Shown here in pieces: positions 35,794 to 47,514 of a stretch of DNA of 64,000 nucleotides. The translations under genes were made by a program, and so were the position numbers. How positions within the stretch are numbered: the stretch's first letter is position 1; each line of letters begins with the position of its first letter. Under the pieces are notes generated by a model. The model did not search any database. It saw nothing but the letters and a program-made list of their open reading frames with translations, and was not told the DNA's origin. Source of the stretch: Zeus faber (lineage: Eukaryota; Chordata; Actinopteri; Zeiformes; Zeidae); the NCBI GenBank assembly GCA_960531495.1, contig OY482848.1, positions 37,424,320 to 37,488,319 on the forward strand. The letters are read 5' to 3'.

Positions 35794-36300
35794 TAGGTAT
35801 GTACACACTAAATTAAGTGTGTATATAGGCATGTACACACTAACTGACGTGTGTATATAGGTATGTACACACTAACCGACGTGTGTATATAGGTACAAAC
35901 AAATTAACTGACCTGTGTATATAGGTATGAACACACTAACCAACGTGTGTATATAGGTATGTACACACTGACGTGTGTATATAGGTACAAACAAACTAAC
36001 TGACGTGTGTATATAGGTATAAACACACTAACTGACGTGTGTATATTGATATGAACACACTTACTGACGTGTGTATATAGGTATGTACACACTAACTGAC
36101 GTGTGTATATAGGTACAAACAAATTAACTGACATGTGTATATAGGTACAAACAAACTAACTGACGTGTGTATATTGATATGAACACACTAACTAACATGT
36201 GTATATAGGTATGAACACACTAACTGACAGGTGTACATAGGTATGTACACACTAACTGACGTGTGTATATAGGTACGAACACACTAACTGACGTGGTCCG
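35794..36300 (+). repeat. 36-38 bp minisatellite, right part
   Basis: About 13 tandem units of the type GTGTGTATATAGGTATG plus a piece like ACACACTAACTGAC, with small variations. It is interrupted on the left by the Tc1-like element. Confidence 0.93.
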
Positions 36301-36357
36301 TATAGTGTGATTTGTTCTCCTACACAGTAGACCCAGGTTCGATTCCCCTTGCGTTAG
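36293..36357 (+). other. Degenerate tRNA-like sequence
   Basis: CCGTATAGTGTGATT resembles a box A and GGTTCGATTCCCCTT a box B, with an interrupted anticodon region between them. The acceptor stem does not close. It is a probable tRNA pseudogene or SINE head at the edge of the minisatellite. Confidence 0.4.
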
Positions 36358-36530
36358 TTAGTCATGTTTTGTTCTGTAAAATGTCAGAAAAGTGTCCAAG
36401 GTGACTTTTACAACCTGCTTGTCTGTAAGGGACGCACAACAGCGTTTGTTCCACCAACATGACAGTTTGTTTTTTTCAAAGTTAGCACTGCTGCATTCAA
36501 GACCTGTTAGAAATGCTACCATGCTGCCTC

Positions 36531-37051
36531 CAAAGAAGAAAGAAAGAGTCTTTATTTATCACGCAACACACCACAACACATGCTTGCACACACACACACA
36601 CATGCACATGCTTGATGGTGGCCGGTGAAACGGTTCCTCTGCTTTTAACCATCCTGGCTTGTCCTTCCTCCGGGGGCACAGCCAGGACACACACATGCAC
36701 ATGCTTGGGTGGTGCTGGTGAAATGGATTCTCTGCATTTAACCATCCTGGCTTGTCCTTCCTCCGGGGGCACAGCCAGGAGCAGTGGGCAGCGTACGTGG
36801 ACGCGCCCGGGGACCAGGTGATAAATGTCCATCGCTGGTCAGACCATGATGGGTGCATGTTTTTACTGACGTGAGGTGGAGGAAACCCCATGTGAGCACG
36901 GGGAGAACATGCAAACTCCACACAGAAAGGCTCCTGTTTGGGAGATAACCCACCGGAGCACAGTGCCAACAGCGCCCCAGGCGGGAATCGAACCCAGGAC
37001 CTTCTTGCTGTGAGGCAGCAGTGCAATGCACTGCGCCACCGTGCCACCAAG
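36531..37051 (-). mobile_element. tRNA-derived SINE, full length, with internal duplication
   Basis: The minus strand starts with the GGTGGCACGGTGGCGCAGTG head at 37051 and ends in a GATAAATAAAGACTC tail followed by a TTTCTTTC tract. The segment around GGCTGTGCCCCCGGAGGAAG appears twice (about 36645-36690 and 36745-36785), so this copy carries a ~95 bp tandem duplication of its 3' half. Confidence 0.85.
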
Positions 37052-38655
37052 CGGAGGAAATAATATTTTATTAATAGGTTTTTGTTTATTTAAATATTGT
37101 TTTATTATTTATAGACCAGCAATATCCAGGCCTTGAGTAATGGTCTGTACCTTAGCAGCAAGTCAAAAAATGTATAGTACTAAATATTTGTTCAATTTTA
37201 GATATTGTTTCGAGTTTGTTTGATTATTTAAATATTTATTGTTTAACTGCACTTTAGAAGTACAAATATGTACATTCAGTACCTGATGTTTGTAGTTATT
37301 TGTTTAAAGACCTGACCTGAAGAGTAAGTACTTCAAGTTTCAAGGTCAAAGTGATCAAATGGTATTATCTGACTTATTTCCTGTGTTGAAATAGATGATA
37401 CAACCTGTTCAACTATAGACATCCATGAAACACTGACTGCCTGAATCTATCATGGTGTCCTCACAGTGGTGGCCTGCTGGCAACAAACTTTTGCTCTCAA
37501 AATATCGCTGTTTAAGTGTTACAGTAGCCTAGAGTCTAGCCTAGCCTAGAGCCATAATTTTCAATTTTAATTTTTTTATTTTGTAAGTACATTAGTTATT
37601 TATCATTTAATAAATATTGGTTAAACGTTAGTCCTCATTAATGATATGTATCTTTGGTTTTTTTTTTGAGGTTCATAACAGTACATGGTACTAAGCAGTT
37701 GTTGGCTCATTAGTTTGTGATTCACATGTACTAAAATTCACCAGAATGCAGGAAATTAAGTCTTTGTAACAAGCAAATCTTGGGAAACTGTAATACATAC
37801 CAAACACAACCAAATGGACCGTGTGTATTGCTGCCATGCAGCTATATTTATGATATAGCTGCATGGCAGCAATGAAGCAGGTTCCACTGAATGACATGGA
37901 ATGAAGGAAAGAAGTGACATTGTGCACAGTACGTCCAGCTCCACACCTTCTTTACATCCACCTGGATGCAGCAACAAGCTTTAGACTGAAAGTGCTTATT
38001 AAAGTGGTCACTGTGGATCAAGAGGTGTTCCGTTTTGTGTCTCAGTAGTTGGTTGAGACTGGCAATATGGCAAAAGGGATGGAACTGTGCCTCTGATGTT
38101 GTGCCATGTGGACAGTACAAACAGCCTTCCCTTAAAGGTAGTCTGTAATGTGGGTCAATTTCTGAGGTTTTTCAAAAGATTCGAAATGGCAGGAACTCCA
38201 AATTTCAAGATATCACCACGGCACTTGGTAAACATATTTACCACCATGTTTCTGGCTGCCCTGACAAATTTCAAGTGGATTTATTACCGTGTCATGATTT
38301 TACAACCAATTGAATGTTTTCGCTTTTTTTTTTTTTTTTTTTTTTTATATTGATTGCCTAATAATTTCACAATTTTTGACATATCCCTTAGCTTTTCACA
38401 AACTATGTTCATGCGTATCCCGTGGACATGCCCTGCAAATTTTGTGTCATTAAGTTTTATGGTTCTTGAGAAGATTTTTGAAGGTTTTCAAAAAATTCAA
38501 AATGGTGGAAAAAAAAAAATAGGTGGATCTTATACTGTAGGTCCCAATTGCAAAATTGTTTGGAAAATCCAGCTGCATATGTGCATCAAGTTTCACTTTT
38601 CTCAGACAAAAGTGGTTGCTGCAGTGAGCCTTTGACTTAAAATGCATACTTTATT
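37052..38655. other. Intronic sequence with minor repeats, no recognised gene
   Basis: AT-rich. The segment 37740-37850 shares a repeat with 58925-58997 (both contain GGGAAACTGTAA and end in GTGTATTGCTG...CAGCTATATTT). A T-run lies at about 38323-38347. Two diverged copies of a TTTTCAAAA-ATTC-AAATGG word occur about 310 bp apart (38165 and 38480). Confidence 0.5.
37827..37873. repeat. Perfect 21 bp hairpin with 5 nt loop
   Basis: ATTGCTGCCATGCAGCTATA plus T is followed by TTATG and its exact reverse complement. It lies within a dispersed repeat also seen at about 58978-58997, where only one arm exists. Confidence 0.9.
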
Positions 38656-38659
38656 TATA

Positions 38660-39315
38660 CAGACGTGGACAAATTTGTTGGTACCCTTAAAGCTCATTGA
38701 AACAATGAGCTGTAACAACAATTCCTCAACAACAATTCCTCCTGAAAAGTGATGAAATTAAAAGCAATTTTCTCATGTCTTTCTGCATGCCTTTGGTAGT
38801 CATAGAGTGAAGCAAATAAACTGTGAAAAGAGATCAATTATTGCTAAAGAGATCAATTATATTCTAAAATGGCCTGGACAGATTTGTTGGTACCCCTTAG
38901 AAAATATATAAATGATTGGATTACAATGATATTTCAAAGGAACTGTTTTCTTTAATTGGTGTCACACATGTCTTCAATTGTATAATCAATCATTCAGCCT
39001 ATTTAAATGGAGAAAAGTTGTCACTCTGCTGTTTTGTATCATCGTGTGCACCACACAGAACATGGACCAGAGAAAGCAAAGGAGAGAGTTGTCTGAGGAG
39101 CTCAGAAAGAAAATGATAGACAAGCACGTTAAAGGTAATGGCAATGAGACCATCTCCAAGCAGCTTGATGTTCCTGGAACTACAATTGCAAATATTATTA
39201 AAAAGTTTAAGGTCCATGGGACTGTAGCCAACCTCCCTGGACACGGCCGGAAGAGGAAATTTGTCACCAGAATGAACAGAAGGATAGTACGAATGGTAGA
39301 AAAAGAGCCATGGGT
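38660..39315 (+). mobile_element. 5' half of a Tc1-like transposon (truncated)
   Basis: The left end CAGACGTGGACAAATTTGTTG follows a TA, with a second internal copy of the GGACAGATTTGTTGGTACCC motif at about 38876. The transposase N-terminus (MDQRKQRRELSEELRKKMID, from 39061) includes the HTH stretch TIANIIKKFK and the hook GRKRK. Coding similarity stops near 39315 at KEP, where ERV-like sequence begins. The right end is missing. Confidence 0.82.
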
Positions 39316-39339
39316 ATACCCATGTCTCAACTGGAGGGA

Positions 39340-40436
39340 TGGTCAGTATGGTTGAATGTCAATTCACAATATACGGATACAGATTTCATAATTACTCTAA
39401 AAGATTTTGTGCATCATTTTTAATATGCTCTAAACAAAACACACAGGGTAGAATGCGACCGAAGAGAGGAAAGTTTCCATCGGCGGATTATCCATTTCGA
39501 ACAATATGCATGGACTTTATAGAATTAAATAAAGCAGAAGGGAAAATGGTCAGGGATAATACAATCATTATTATTGCCAATCACTGTGCTGATTGAAATT
39601 AAAGTTACGAGTGGTTGTTGTTGTATTCCATGCATAAGAGGGTTGTCTCAAAGACTCAGAAAACGCCATGACTAAAACTATGCTGTACACACGAGTTCCT
39701 AATGATGACAACAATGACGGTACAAATGCCAATTAAGAACTTCTGATCAAACCTGATCAGGAGGTTTTTATTAATCTAACCACTGTTAATTGTATGCTCA
39801 CGATTGCAGGTTCAGATGTCGATCTCAACATAGCCGGACTCTATGACAACACCGGAGTGTGATGGCCAAAAACGAAAGACACAAACCACATCAACGGAAA
39901 TTCTTACAATGACACCAAAATTTTAATTAGATAACAAGTTTTAGGCTTTATGAAGAGTTTATAGAAAATCTCCAAAGGAGGTTATAAGTCTCTGATGGCA
40001 TAATGTATGCAGCCAATTAAGATTGTTTATCTCAACTATGAACATACATGTTATCCGGGAAAAAGGTTTATGTTTTATATTTTGTTTATCGCACTAGTGA
40101 AAGTCTTACCTAGGCAGGGAAAGGTCCAGCTGTAGGATCTGATGGGATGACCAGTTTGTATTGGACACTTTTGATTTTTATCTTTGCAACTTCTTCCCTC
40201 TTATTACACAGAGATTAAGAATTGTATGATTTATGTTTTAAAAGAGTGGTTTAAATTTTACACTGAACTGTTATTTGTGGTCGCCTGGGCAGAGGGACTG
40301 TGGGAGAATTTCCCGGTCTGAATGGATATTGGGTTTAGGAAACCGTATTATGTACTGCGGGCATGGTTTTCGCTCTCACACTCCATATAAAATTAAAAAA
40401 TATTATGCTTAGAATAAGCATAAACAGGGGAGAATG
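39340..40436 (+). mobile_element. Endogenous retrovirus fragment (pol to PPT)
   Basis: A short frame at 39339-39596 contains GKFPSADYPFRTICMDF followed by IELNKAEGKM, matching the start of a retroviral integrase core with the first catalytic Asp. Downstream sequence to about 40430 has no intact frame. It ends in a purine run AACAGGGGAGAA at about 40425-40436, placed like a polypurine tract just before the candidate LTR. Old and inactive. Confidence 0.6.
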
Positions 40437-40970
40437 TTATAAGAATTTTATAACATACATATTGTTGTGCCTTTCACGTGAACTCTTGTACAACATATGT
40501 GTACTCGGTTTGTCCTTCCAAATGCTAAGTAAGAGTTCACGTTTTATTGCTGTGCCTTTCAAGTTAACTCTTGTATGATGTATGTATACTCGGTTTGTCC
40601 TTCCAAGGCTAAGTAGGGTTCCTGTCGTGAAAAGGAAGTAATAGGAACTAGTCACTTTCTGTATCGTAAAGAGGAGGAAGGAAACCTCAACAGATAGTCG
40701 GTCTCAACAAAACTGCCCCATCAATGATCTACGCAGGGGCGTTGCAACATCTACTGACCTTCCTCCCAGCAACTCCTCAGTTTTCCACTCCAAGGAGACT
40801 GTATGAAAAGCTCAAACTCTCCAGTGAGAATTGAGCACTTCCTCTGTAACATTCTGTTGTGTTGTTACACTGAAACTGTTCGTCTTGTACAACCTTGGAT
40901 CCTCTTGTACAAGATTAAATATTTTTATTAACCTAGAGTATTTGTCTCAGATTTCCTCTGTAACGGTTAG
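40437..40970 (+). mobile_element. Candidate 3' LTR of the ERV fragment
   Basis: Starts TGTTATAAG immediately after the purine tract and ends near CTCTGTAAC(G), forming an imperfect TGTTA/TAAC(G) terminal inverted pair. It contains two diverged copies of a stretch with CTCGGTTTGTCCTTCCAA (about 40505 and 40590), typical of U3 repeats, and an ATTAAATA signal near 40915. No 5' partner LTR is in the window. Confidence 0.5.
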
Positions 40971-41073
40971 TCCGTCCACGAACAAAGTTTATAGCTGTTT
41001 AACTTTTACAATATACATAGTGGATTTGGAGAAACGCAACACCCCTATGAAACAGGAAACAATAAAACGTTAC

Positions 41074-41400
41074 CTGACTGATGTTCTCTGGTCTCCATCC
41101 AATCTTCATCACTATCTTCAGTTTGAGAAGAGTCTGAAGAGAGGAGCTTCTCATCACAAGTTGCTTGTGAAACAGAAGCTGGATCTAAGCTCCCAGCTGC
41201 TTCTGATATTCCACAATCCTGAGCACGTTCTCCATCACTTTCACTCTTCACACAGACAGGAAGGAATGGGAACTTGGTCCAGAGGTCCTCCTCTTCCTCT
41301 TTAATGTGTGGAGGCTCTGGCTCCACCTTGACCAGACTGGGGCTCCTCTCCTGCTGCTCCTCTTTACAGACAGACAGCTGCTGGAGCTCTGGAGGCAACA
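41074..41400 (-). CDS. ZNF gene B, proximal exon 2 (acidic linker exon)
   Basis: Acceptor AG at 41402-41401 and donor GT at 41073-41072, phase 1 at both ends, 327 nt. It encodes VLPPELQQLSVCKEEQ through the acidic HIKEEEEDLW block and a Ser/Asp/Glu-rich tail. It is nearly identical in protein to gene A exon 2 (846-1172). It is expected to splice to the ten-finger exon at 33041. Flanking intron sequence on both sides also matches gene A in inverted orientation. Confidence 0.88.
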
Positions 41401-41516
41401 CTGAAATACAGACACAGTCAGTGCAGAAAACTAGGATAGTGTGTCCAAGCTGAGGTGAGAGGGCTCTTTAATGGTCACATCAACTTGTATTGTGTAATGT
41501 TGTCAAATGTTGTTTG

Positions 41517-41811
41517 TGACAGACAGACAGATAGATGTATGTAATAAAGTAGAGTGTCTCTTCATACAGACAGACAGACAGATAGATGTATGTAATAAAG
41601 TAGTCTCTTCATACAGACAGACAGATAGATGTATGTAATAAAGTAGAGTGTCACTTCATACGGACAGATATATGTATGTAATAAAGTAGTGTCTCTTAAT
41701 ACAGACAGACAGACAGACAGATAGATGTAATAAAGTAGTGTCTCTTCATACAGACAGACAGACAGACAGACAGATAGATGTATGTCATAAAGTAGTGTCT
41801 CTTCATACAGA
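41517..41811 (-). repeat. Short copy of the ZNF-intron minisatellite
   Basis: About six units of the GACAGACAGATAGATGTATG / GTGTCTCTTCATACAGAC repeat, beginning directly at the donor of the exon ending at 41813. About 0.3 kb, compared with 2.9 kb for the distal copy and at least 0.73 kb in gene A. Confidence 0.95.
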
Positions 41812-41812
41812 C

Positions 41813-42331
41813 CTGCTCTGTGTAGCTTGACTTCAGGTGTCAGTATTAAATACAGTAGTTTGTTCAGCCTGCAGAGCTCCTGGTTCGAGCGCCCCAGTCT
41901 GTTCTCACAATCCACCACAGATTCTTCTAAATGTCTGACAATGTCTTTGTCTGCTGCTGCTGCAAGTTTCTCGCTCAATAAAACTCTCACTTCTTTACCT
42001 ACTTTTACCTTTTCACAGACAAATAAAACCTCTTCAACCGCAGCAACCATTCGCTCTTGTACAGAAACAGTGAAAAGTGGGAGTTGCTCGGCCATTGTTT
42101 CCTCAGTTTGGATTTGATGAACCTGGAACCACTGAGCAGCCTCTTGATCATTTCCACTCTTCACAGAGACAGGGGGGAAGAGGAACTTGATATCAGCCTC
42201 CTGACTGCTCCAGAGGTCCTCCTCTTCCTCTTTAATGTGTGGAGGCTCTGACTCCACCTTGACCAGACTGGGGCTCCTCTCCTGCTGCACCTCTTTACAG
42301 ACAGACAGCTGCTGGAGCTCTGGAGGCAACA
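41813..42331 (-). CDS. ZNF gene B, fused exon (exon-2 copy joined in frame to exon-1 copy)
   Basis: A single 519 nt open exon, acceptor AG at 42333-42332 and donor GT at 41812-41811, phase 1 at both ends. Its first part is an exon-2 type sequence (VLPPELQQLSVCKEVQ, HIKEEEEDLWSSQ, ending QIQTEET). This runs with no intron into an exon-1 type sequence beginning MAEQLPLFTVSVQERM at 42095 and ending LTPEVKLHRAG. It can be included between exon 1 (47355-47073) and proximal exon 2 without a frame change, giving a protein with a duplicated N-terminal module. Alternatively, translation could begin at the internal ATG of a shorter transcript. Transcript evidence is needed to choose. Confidence 0.8.
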
Positions 42332-42419
42332 CTGAAATACAGACACAGTCAGTGCAGAAAACTAGGATAGTGTGTCCAAGCTGAGGTGAGAGGGCTCTTT
42401 CATAGTCACACATTCAGTG

Positions 42420-44195
42420 CTACCAAAGCCTCAACCAACATCATTATACAATGCTTTTTCTCAAAACAGTTATGTAATGGAAACTTGAGTGATGTTTTCC
42501 AGATCTTAGTAAAGTTACACAGTGGTCAAAGTATCACAGCTTAAAGTTGTGATCCACAAATACACAACACATTACCTTTCGACAGCTGGTCTAGATTCAA
42601 GATTTTCAACCTTTTTCATATCAAGGACCCTCAATTTAATATGTACTTAAGTCAAACTCTATTTGATACGATTGTGTCTTTGGGACCAAAATCTAAGAAA
42701 GGTTTTACTGTTAGATATGATTTAGTCCAAAATTCCATACCTGCCTATGTTATACAGTGGGACCACCTTAAAAGAAGGCTGTCCCAGCCATAAACCTGTC
42801 CGCTGACAGTCGCATGGCAACCAATTCTCAGTCAGTTCCCAGGCGATTACCATGCGGCTCCCAGTTGGCTGGGATTCCCCCTTCTTCTCATGTGTCCTGA
42901 CAGGACGTGTTTAATTTCAACTGTTAACACACCCATGCATTCAACTGCAGTGTGTCACCACGAGATGGCGCTAATTTCACAAAAGGAATTTCACATTTCA
43001 GAGAGATATTTCAGTGGACCTGAGATATTTGAACCCTGACCAGAAGTAACCTTTTCACAGTTCAACAGATTTTTATCATATGAATAAGAACAGGCCTTTA
43101 TAATTCTGAGATCTAATCTACATGTTGCACAGCTTTTCAATGACTAAATAGGAGCTGTTTTTTGGGTTACATTATTTAAATTATAAAGTTCAATAGCTTT
43201 TTTTGCCATGGGAGCACTCCAGCTAGTAATAAGATTATTAGTCACAGAGCCAACTCAACTTTACATAACAAGTAAAATAAGGGCACAGTAGTGATAATAA
43301 AACAGTATTAAAAAATAATAATAATTTAAAGAGTATTTCAAAACAGTATTAAAAAAAAATATTTGAAAAATCTAAAATGCAAAGAAGTGGTGTGGTATAC
43401 ATAATATAAAACAATTTAACAAAAAGAAAGATAAAGAATAATATAGCGACTAATAATAGTGAAAGTCAACTTGATAGTGGACATCTTAAACAATGCAGTG
43501 TCATACTGAATGGTAAGATAGACGCAGTGTTGAAAGACAAACACTGCAATATACTACGAAGAAGTAAAACAAAACAGGTATGCAATGCAATATGTGATAC
43601 ATTAAAGTGACTAGTGGTAGATGGTAAATAGCAGTTGTCCTTCTTTTTTAAGTGGCCAAGTGTGTTGATTTATAGTTTCTAGTCTTTGGCCTATTGATTT
43701 CAAACTAAGGTGTTTGAACTTTCTAATTATATTTTACTTAAAATAATTGTGAAATATTGCAACAACTGCTTAAGTTGCGCCTCTCTCTTCGAGGAACGGT
43801 CCCCCATCAGCCTTCCCATTCAATAGATTTTTTTCCAAATTCCAACAAAACCACAATGACACAATAAAATATAAAAAAAATCTATAAATAAAAGTCAGTA
43901 GAATAAAATAAACACCAGGGACATAATAATAATAAAATAATAATAATAATTTGTACTAACGATAACTAGATAACTGCGCACGCGCAGTGTATGGATCCAT
44001 CTGAACACATTTTGTTTTACTGTTAACAGTTTTTACTTCATGGTTTTTAATATACAATATAATTTTCCTTTTTTGAGCTGCATGCAATGATTAGTCAATT
44101 GATTTGTTGCCAACTATTTTAATAATAGATCAACCGTTTTGAGTCCTTTTTTTAATAAGGCTTCAGTCGTGACTCAAAAGTAGTTTTAATGTTAT
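42420..44195. other. ZNF gene B intron, no recognised gene
   Basis: AT-rich sequence with A-rich and TAA runs (about 43300-43360 and 43920-43955). It diverges abruptly from the gene A and proximal-copy intron at about 42400, marking one edge of the local duplication. Confidence 0.55.
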
Positions 44196-44257
44196 ATGAA
44201 GAGTGTCTCTTCAGACAGACAGATAGATGTATGTAATAAAGTAGAGTGTCTCTTCAC

Positions 44258-44299
<42 letters not shown>

Positions 44300-44958
44300 G
44301 GATAGATGTAATAAAGTACAGTGTTTCTTCGTACAGACAGACAGACAGATAGATGTATGTAATAAAGTAGAGTGTCTCTTCACACAGACAGACAGACAGA
44401 CAGATAGATAGATGTAATAAAGTAGGGTGTCTCTTCATACAGACAGACAGACAGATAGACGTATGTAATAAAGTAGAGTGTCTCTTCATACAGACAGACA
44501 GACAGACAGATAGATGTATGTAATAAAGAAGAGTGTCTCTTCATACAGGCAGACAGACAGATAGATGTATGTAATAAAGTAGAGTGTCTCTTCACACAGA
44601 CAGACAGACAGATAGATGTATGTAATAAAGTAGAGTGTCTCTTCACACAGACAGACAGACAGATAGATGTATGTAATAAAGTAGAGTCTCTTCATACAGA
44701 CAGATAGATAGATAGATGTATGTAATAAAGTAGAGTGTCTCCTCATACAGACAGACAGACAGATAGATGTATGTAATAAAGTAGAGTGTCTCTTCATACA
44801 GACAGACAGACAGATAGATGTATGTAATAAAGTAGAGTGTCTCTTCATACAGACAGACAGACAGATAGATAGATGTATGTAATAAAGTAGAGTGTCTCTT
44901 CATACAGACAGACAGACAGACAGATAGATAGATAGATGTAATAAAGTAGTGTCTCTTC

Positions 44959-44989
<31 letters not shown>

Positions 44990-47072
44990 TAGATGTATGT
45001 AATAAAGTAGAGTGTCTCTTCATACAGACAGACAGACAGACAGACAGATAGATGTATGTAATAAAGTAGTGTCTCTATATACAAACAGACAGACAGATAG
45101 ATGTATGTAATAAAGTAGAGTGTCTCTTCACACAGACAGACAGACAGATAGATGTATGTAATAAAGTAGAGTGTCTCTTCATACAGACAGACAGACAGAC
45201 AGATAGATAGATAGATGTAATAAAGTAGAGTCTCTTCATACAGACAGACAGACAGATAGATAGATAGATAGATGTAATAAAGTAGAGTGTCTCTTCATAC
45301 AGACAGACAGACAGACAGATAGAGATGTATGTAATAAAGTAGAGTGTCTCCTCATACAGACAGACAGACAGATAGATGTATGTAATAAAGTAGAGTGTCT
45401 CTTCATACAGACAGACAGACAGATAGATAGATGTAATAAAGTAGAGTGTCTCTTCATACAGACAGACAGACAGATAGATGTATGTAATAAAGTAGTGTCT
45501 CTTCATACAGACAGACAGACAGATAGATGTATGTAATAAAGTAGTGTCTCTTCATACAGACAGACAGACAGACAGATAGATGTATGTCATAAAGTAGTGT
45601 CTCTTCATACAGACAGACAGACAGATAGATAGATGTATGTAATAAAGTAGTGTCTCTTCATACAGACAGACAGACAGACAGATAGATGTATGTAATAAAG
45701 TAGTGTCTCTTCATACAGACAGACAGACAGACAGACAGATAGATGTATGTAATAAAGTAGTGTCTCTTCATACAGACAGACAGACAGATAGATGTATGTC
45801 ATAAAGTAGTGTCTCTTCATACAGACAGACAGACAGATAGATGTATGTAATAAAGTAGTGTCTCTTCATACAGACAGACAGACAGATAGATGTATGTAAT
45901 AAAGTAGTGTCTCTTCATACAGACAGACAGACAGACAGATAGATGTATGTCATAAAGTAGTGTCTCTTCATACAGACAGACAGACAGATAGATGTATGTC
46001 ATAAAGTAGTGTCTCTTCATACAGACAGACAGACAGATAGATGTATGTCATAAAGTAGTGTCTCTTCATACAGACAGACAGACAGATAGATGTATGTCAT
46101 AAAGTAGTGTCTCTTCATACAGACAGACAGACAGATAGATGTATGTCATAAAGTAGTGTCTCTTCATACAGACAGACAGACAGATAGATGTATGTAATAA
46201 AGTAGTGTCTCTTCATACAGACAGACAGACAGATAGATGTATGTAATAAAGTAGTGTCTCTTCATACAGACAGACAGACAGATAGATGTATGTAATAAAG
46301 TAGTGTCTCTTCATACAGACAGACAGACAGACAGACAGATAGATGTATGTCATAAAGTAGTGTCTCTTCATACAGACAGACAGACAGATAGATGGATGTA
46401 TGTCATAAAGTAGTGTCTCTTCATACAGACAGACAGACAGACAGATAGATGTATGTAATAAAGTAGTGTCTCTTCATACAGACAGACAGACAGACAGACA
46501 GATAGATGTATGTAATAAAGTAGTGTCTCTTCATACAGACAGACAGACAGATAGATGTATGTCATAAAGTAGTGTCTCTTCATACAGACAGACAGACAGA
46601 TAGATGTATGTAATAAAGTAGTGTCTCTTCATACAGACAGACAGACAGATAGATGTATGTAATAAAGTAGTGTCTCTTCATACAGACAGACAGACAGACA
46701 GATAGATGTATGTCATAAAGTAGTGTCTCTTCATACAGACAGACAGACAGATAGATGTATGTCATAAAGTAGTGTCTCTTCATACAGACAGACAGACAGA
46801 TAGATGTATGTCATAAAGTAGTGTCTCTTCATACAGACAGACAGACAGATAGATGTATGTAATAAAGTAGTGTCTCTTCATACAGACAGACAGACAGATA
46901 GATGTATGTAATAAAGTAGTGTCTCTTCATACAGACAGACAGACAGATAGATGTATGTAATAAAGTAGTGTCTCTTCATACAGACAGACAGACAGATAGA
47001 TGTATGTCATAAAGTAGTGTCTCTTCATACAGACAGACAGAGCGACAGATAGATGTAGGTCTTCATACAGAC
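44196..47072 (-). repeat. Long (2.9 kb) minisatellite in intron 1 of ZNF gene B
   Basis: About 60 units of 44-56 bp with the core ATGTATGTAATAAAGTAG, GTGTCTCTTCATACAGAC and variable numbers of GACA. The variants AATAAAGTAGAGTGTCTC (mostly 44.2-45.5 kb) and AATAAAGTAGTGTCTC or CATAAAGTAG (45.5-47.07 kb) are segregated, and larger blocks repeat: about 45600-46020 and 46365-46785 are near-identical higher-order copies. The array starts exactly at the splice donor of exon 1. Confidence 0.97.
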
Positions 47073-47355
47073 CTGCTCTGTGTAGCTTGACTTCAGGTGT
47101 CAGTATTAAATACAGTAGTTTGTTCAGCCTGCAGAGCTCCTGGTTCGAGCGCCCCAGTCTGTTCTCACAATCCACCACAGATTCTTCTAAATGTCTGACA
47201 ATGTCTTTGTCTGCTGCTGCTGCCAGTTTCTCGCTCAATAAAACTCTCACTTCTTTACCTACTTTTACCTTTTCACAGACTAATAAAACCTCTTCAACCG
47301 CAGCAACCATTCGCTCTTGAACAGAAACAGTGAAAAGCTGGAGTTGCTCGGCCAT
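47073..47355 (-). CDS. ZNF gene B, distal exon 1 (N-terminal helical module)
   Basis: ATG at 47355-47353 (context AACAATGGCC), donor GT at 47072-47071, 283 nt, ending in phase 1. It encodes MAEQLQLFTVSVQERMVAAV and an amphipathic, charged helical region (SEKLAAAADKDIVRHLEESV, ENRLGRSNQELCRLNKLLYL) ending TPEVKLHRAG. This is a probable coiled-coil or oligomerisation module, as in other teleost ZNF proteins of this layout. Its close copy is the second half of the fused exon at 42095-41813. A GAA-rich 5' UTR lies just upstream (47356-47392). Confidence 0.85.
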
Positions 47356-47514
47356 TGTTTCTTCTTCTTCTTCGTCTTCTTCTTCTTTCTTTTAATGGCG
47401 GGAGGTCGACAACTTTACGTGCATTACCGCCACTGACTGGTGTGGAGTGTGAACTGCAGTTTAAAATGATGGACTTTGAATGGTATTATGGACCCTGCTG
47501 GTCGGAGGATGTTT

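Noticed and set aside
35794-36300. CRISPR-like appearance of regularly spaced repeats
   Set aside because: Units are contiguous, with no unique spacers and no cas genes, in a clearly eukaryotic region; it is a minisatellite.
36293-36357. Functional tRNA gene
   Set aside because: Box A- and B-like words are present but the acceptor and anticodon stems do not close; kept only as a degenerate tRNA-like sequence.
37827-37873. Possible microRNA precursor
   Set aside because: The stem is only 21 bp with a 5 nt loop, too short for a typical pre-miRNA, and it lies in a dispersed repeat.
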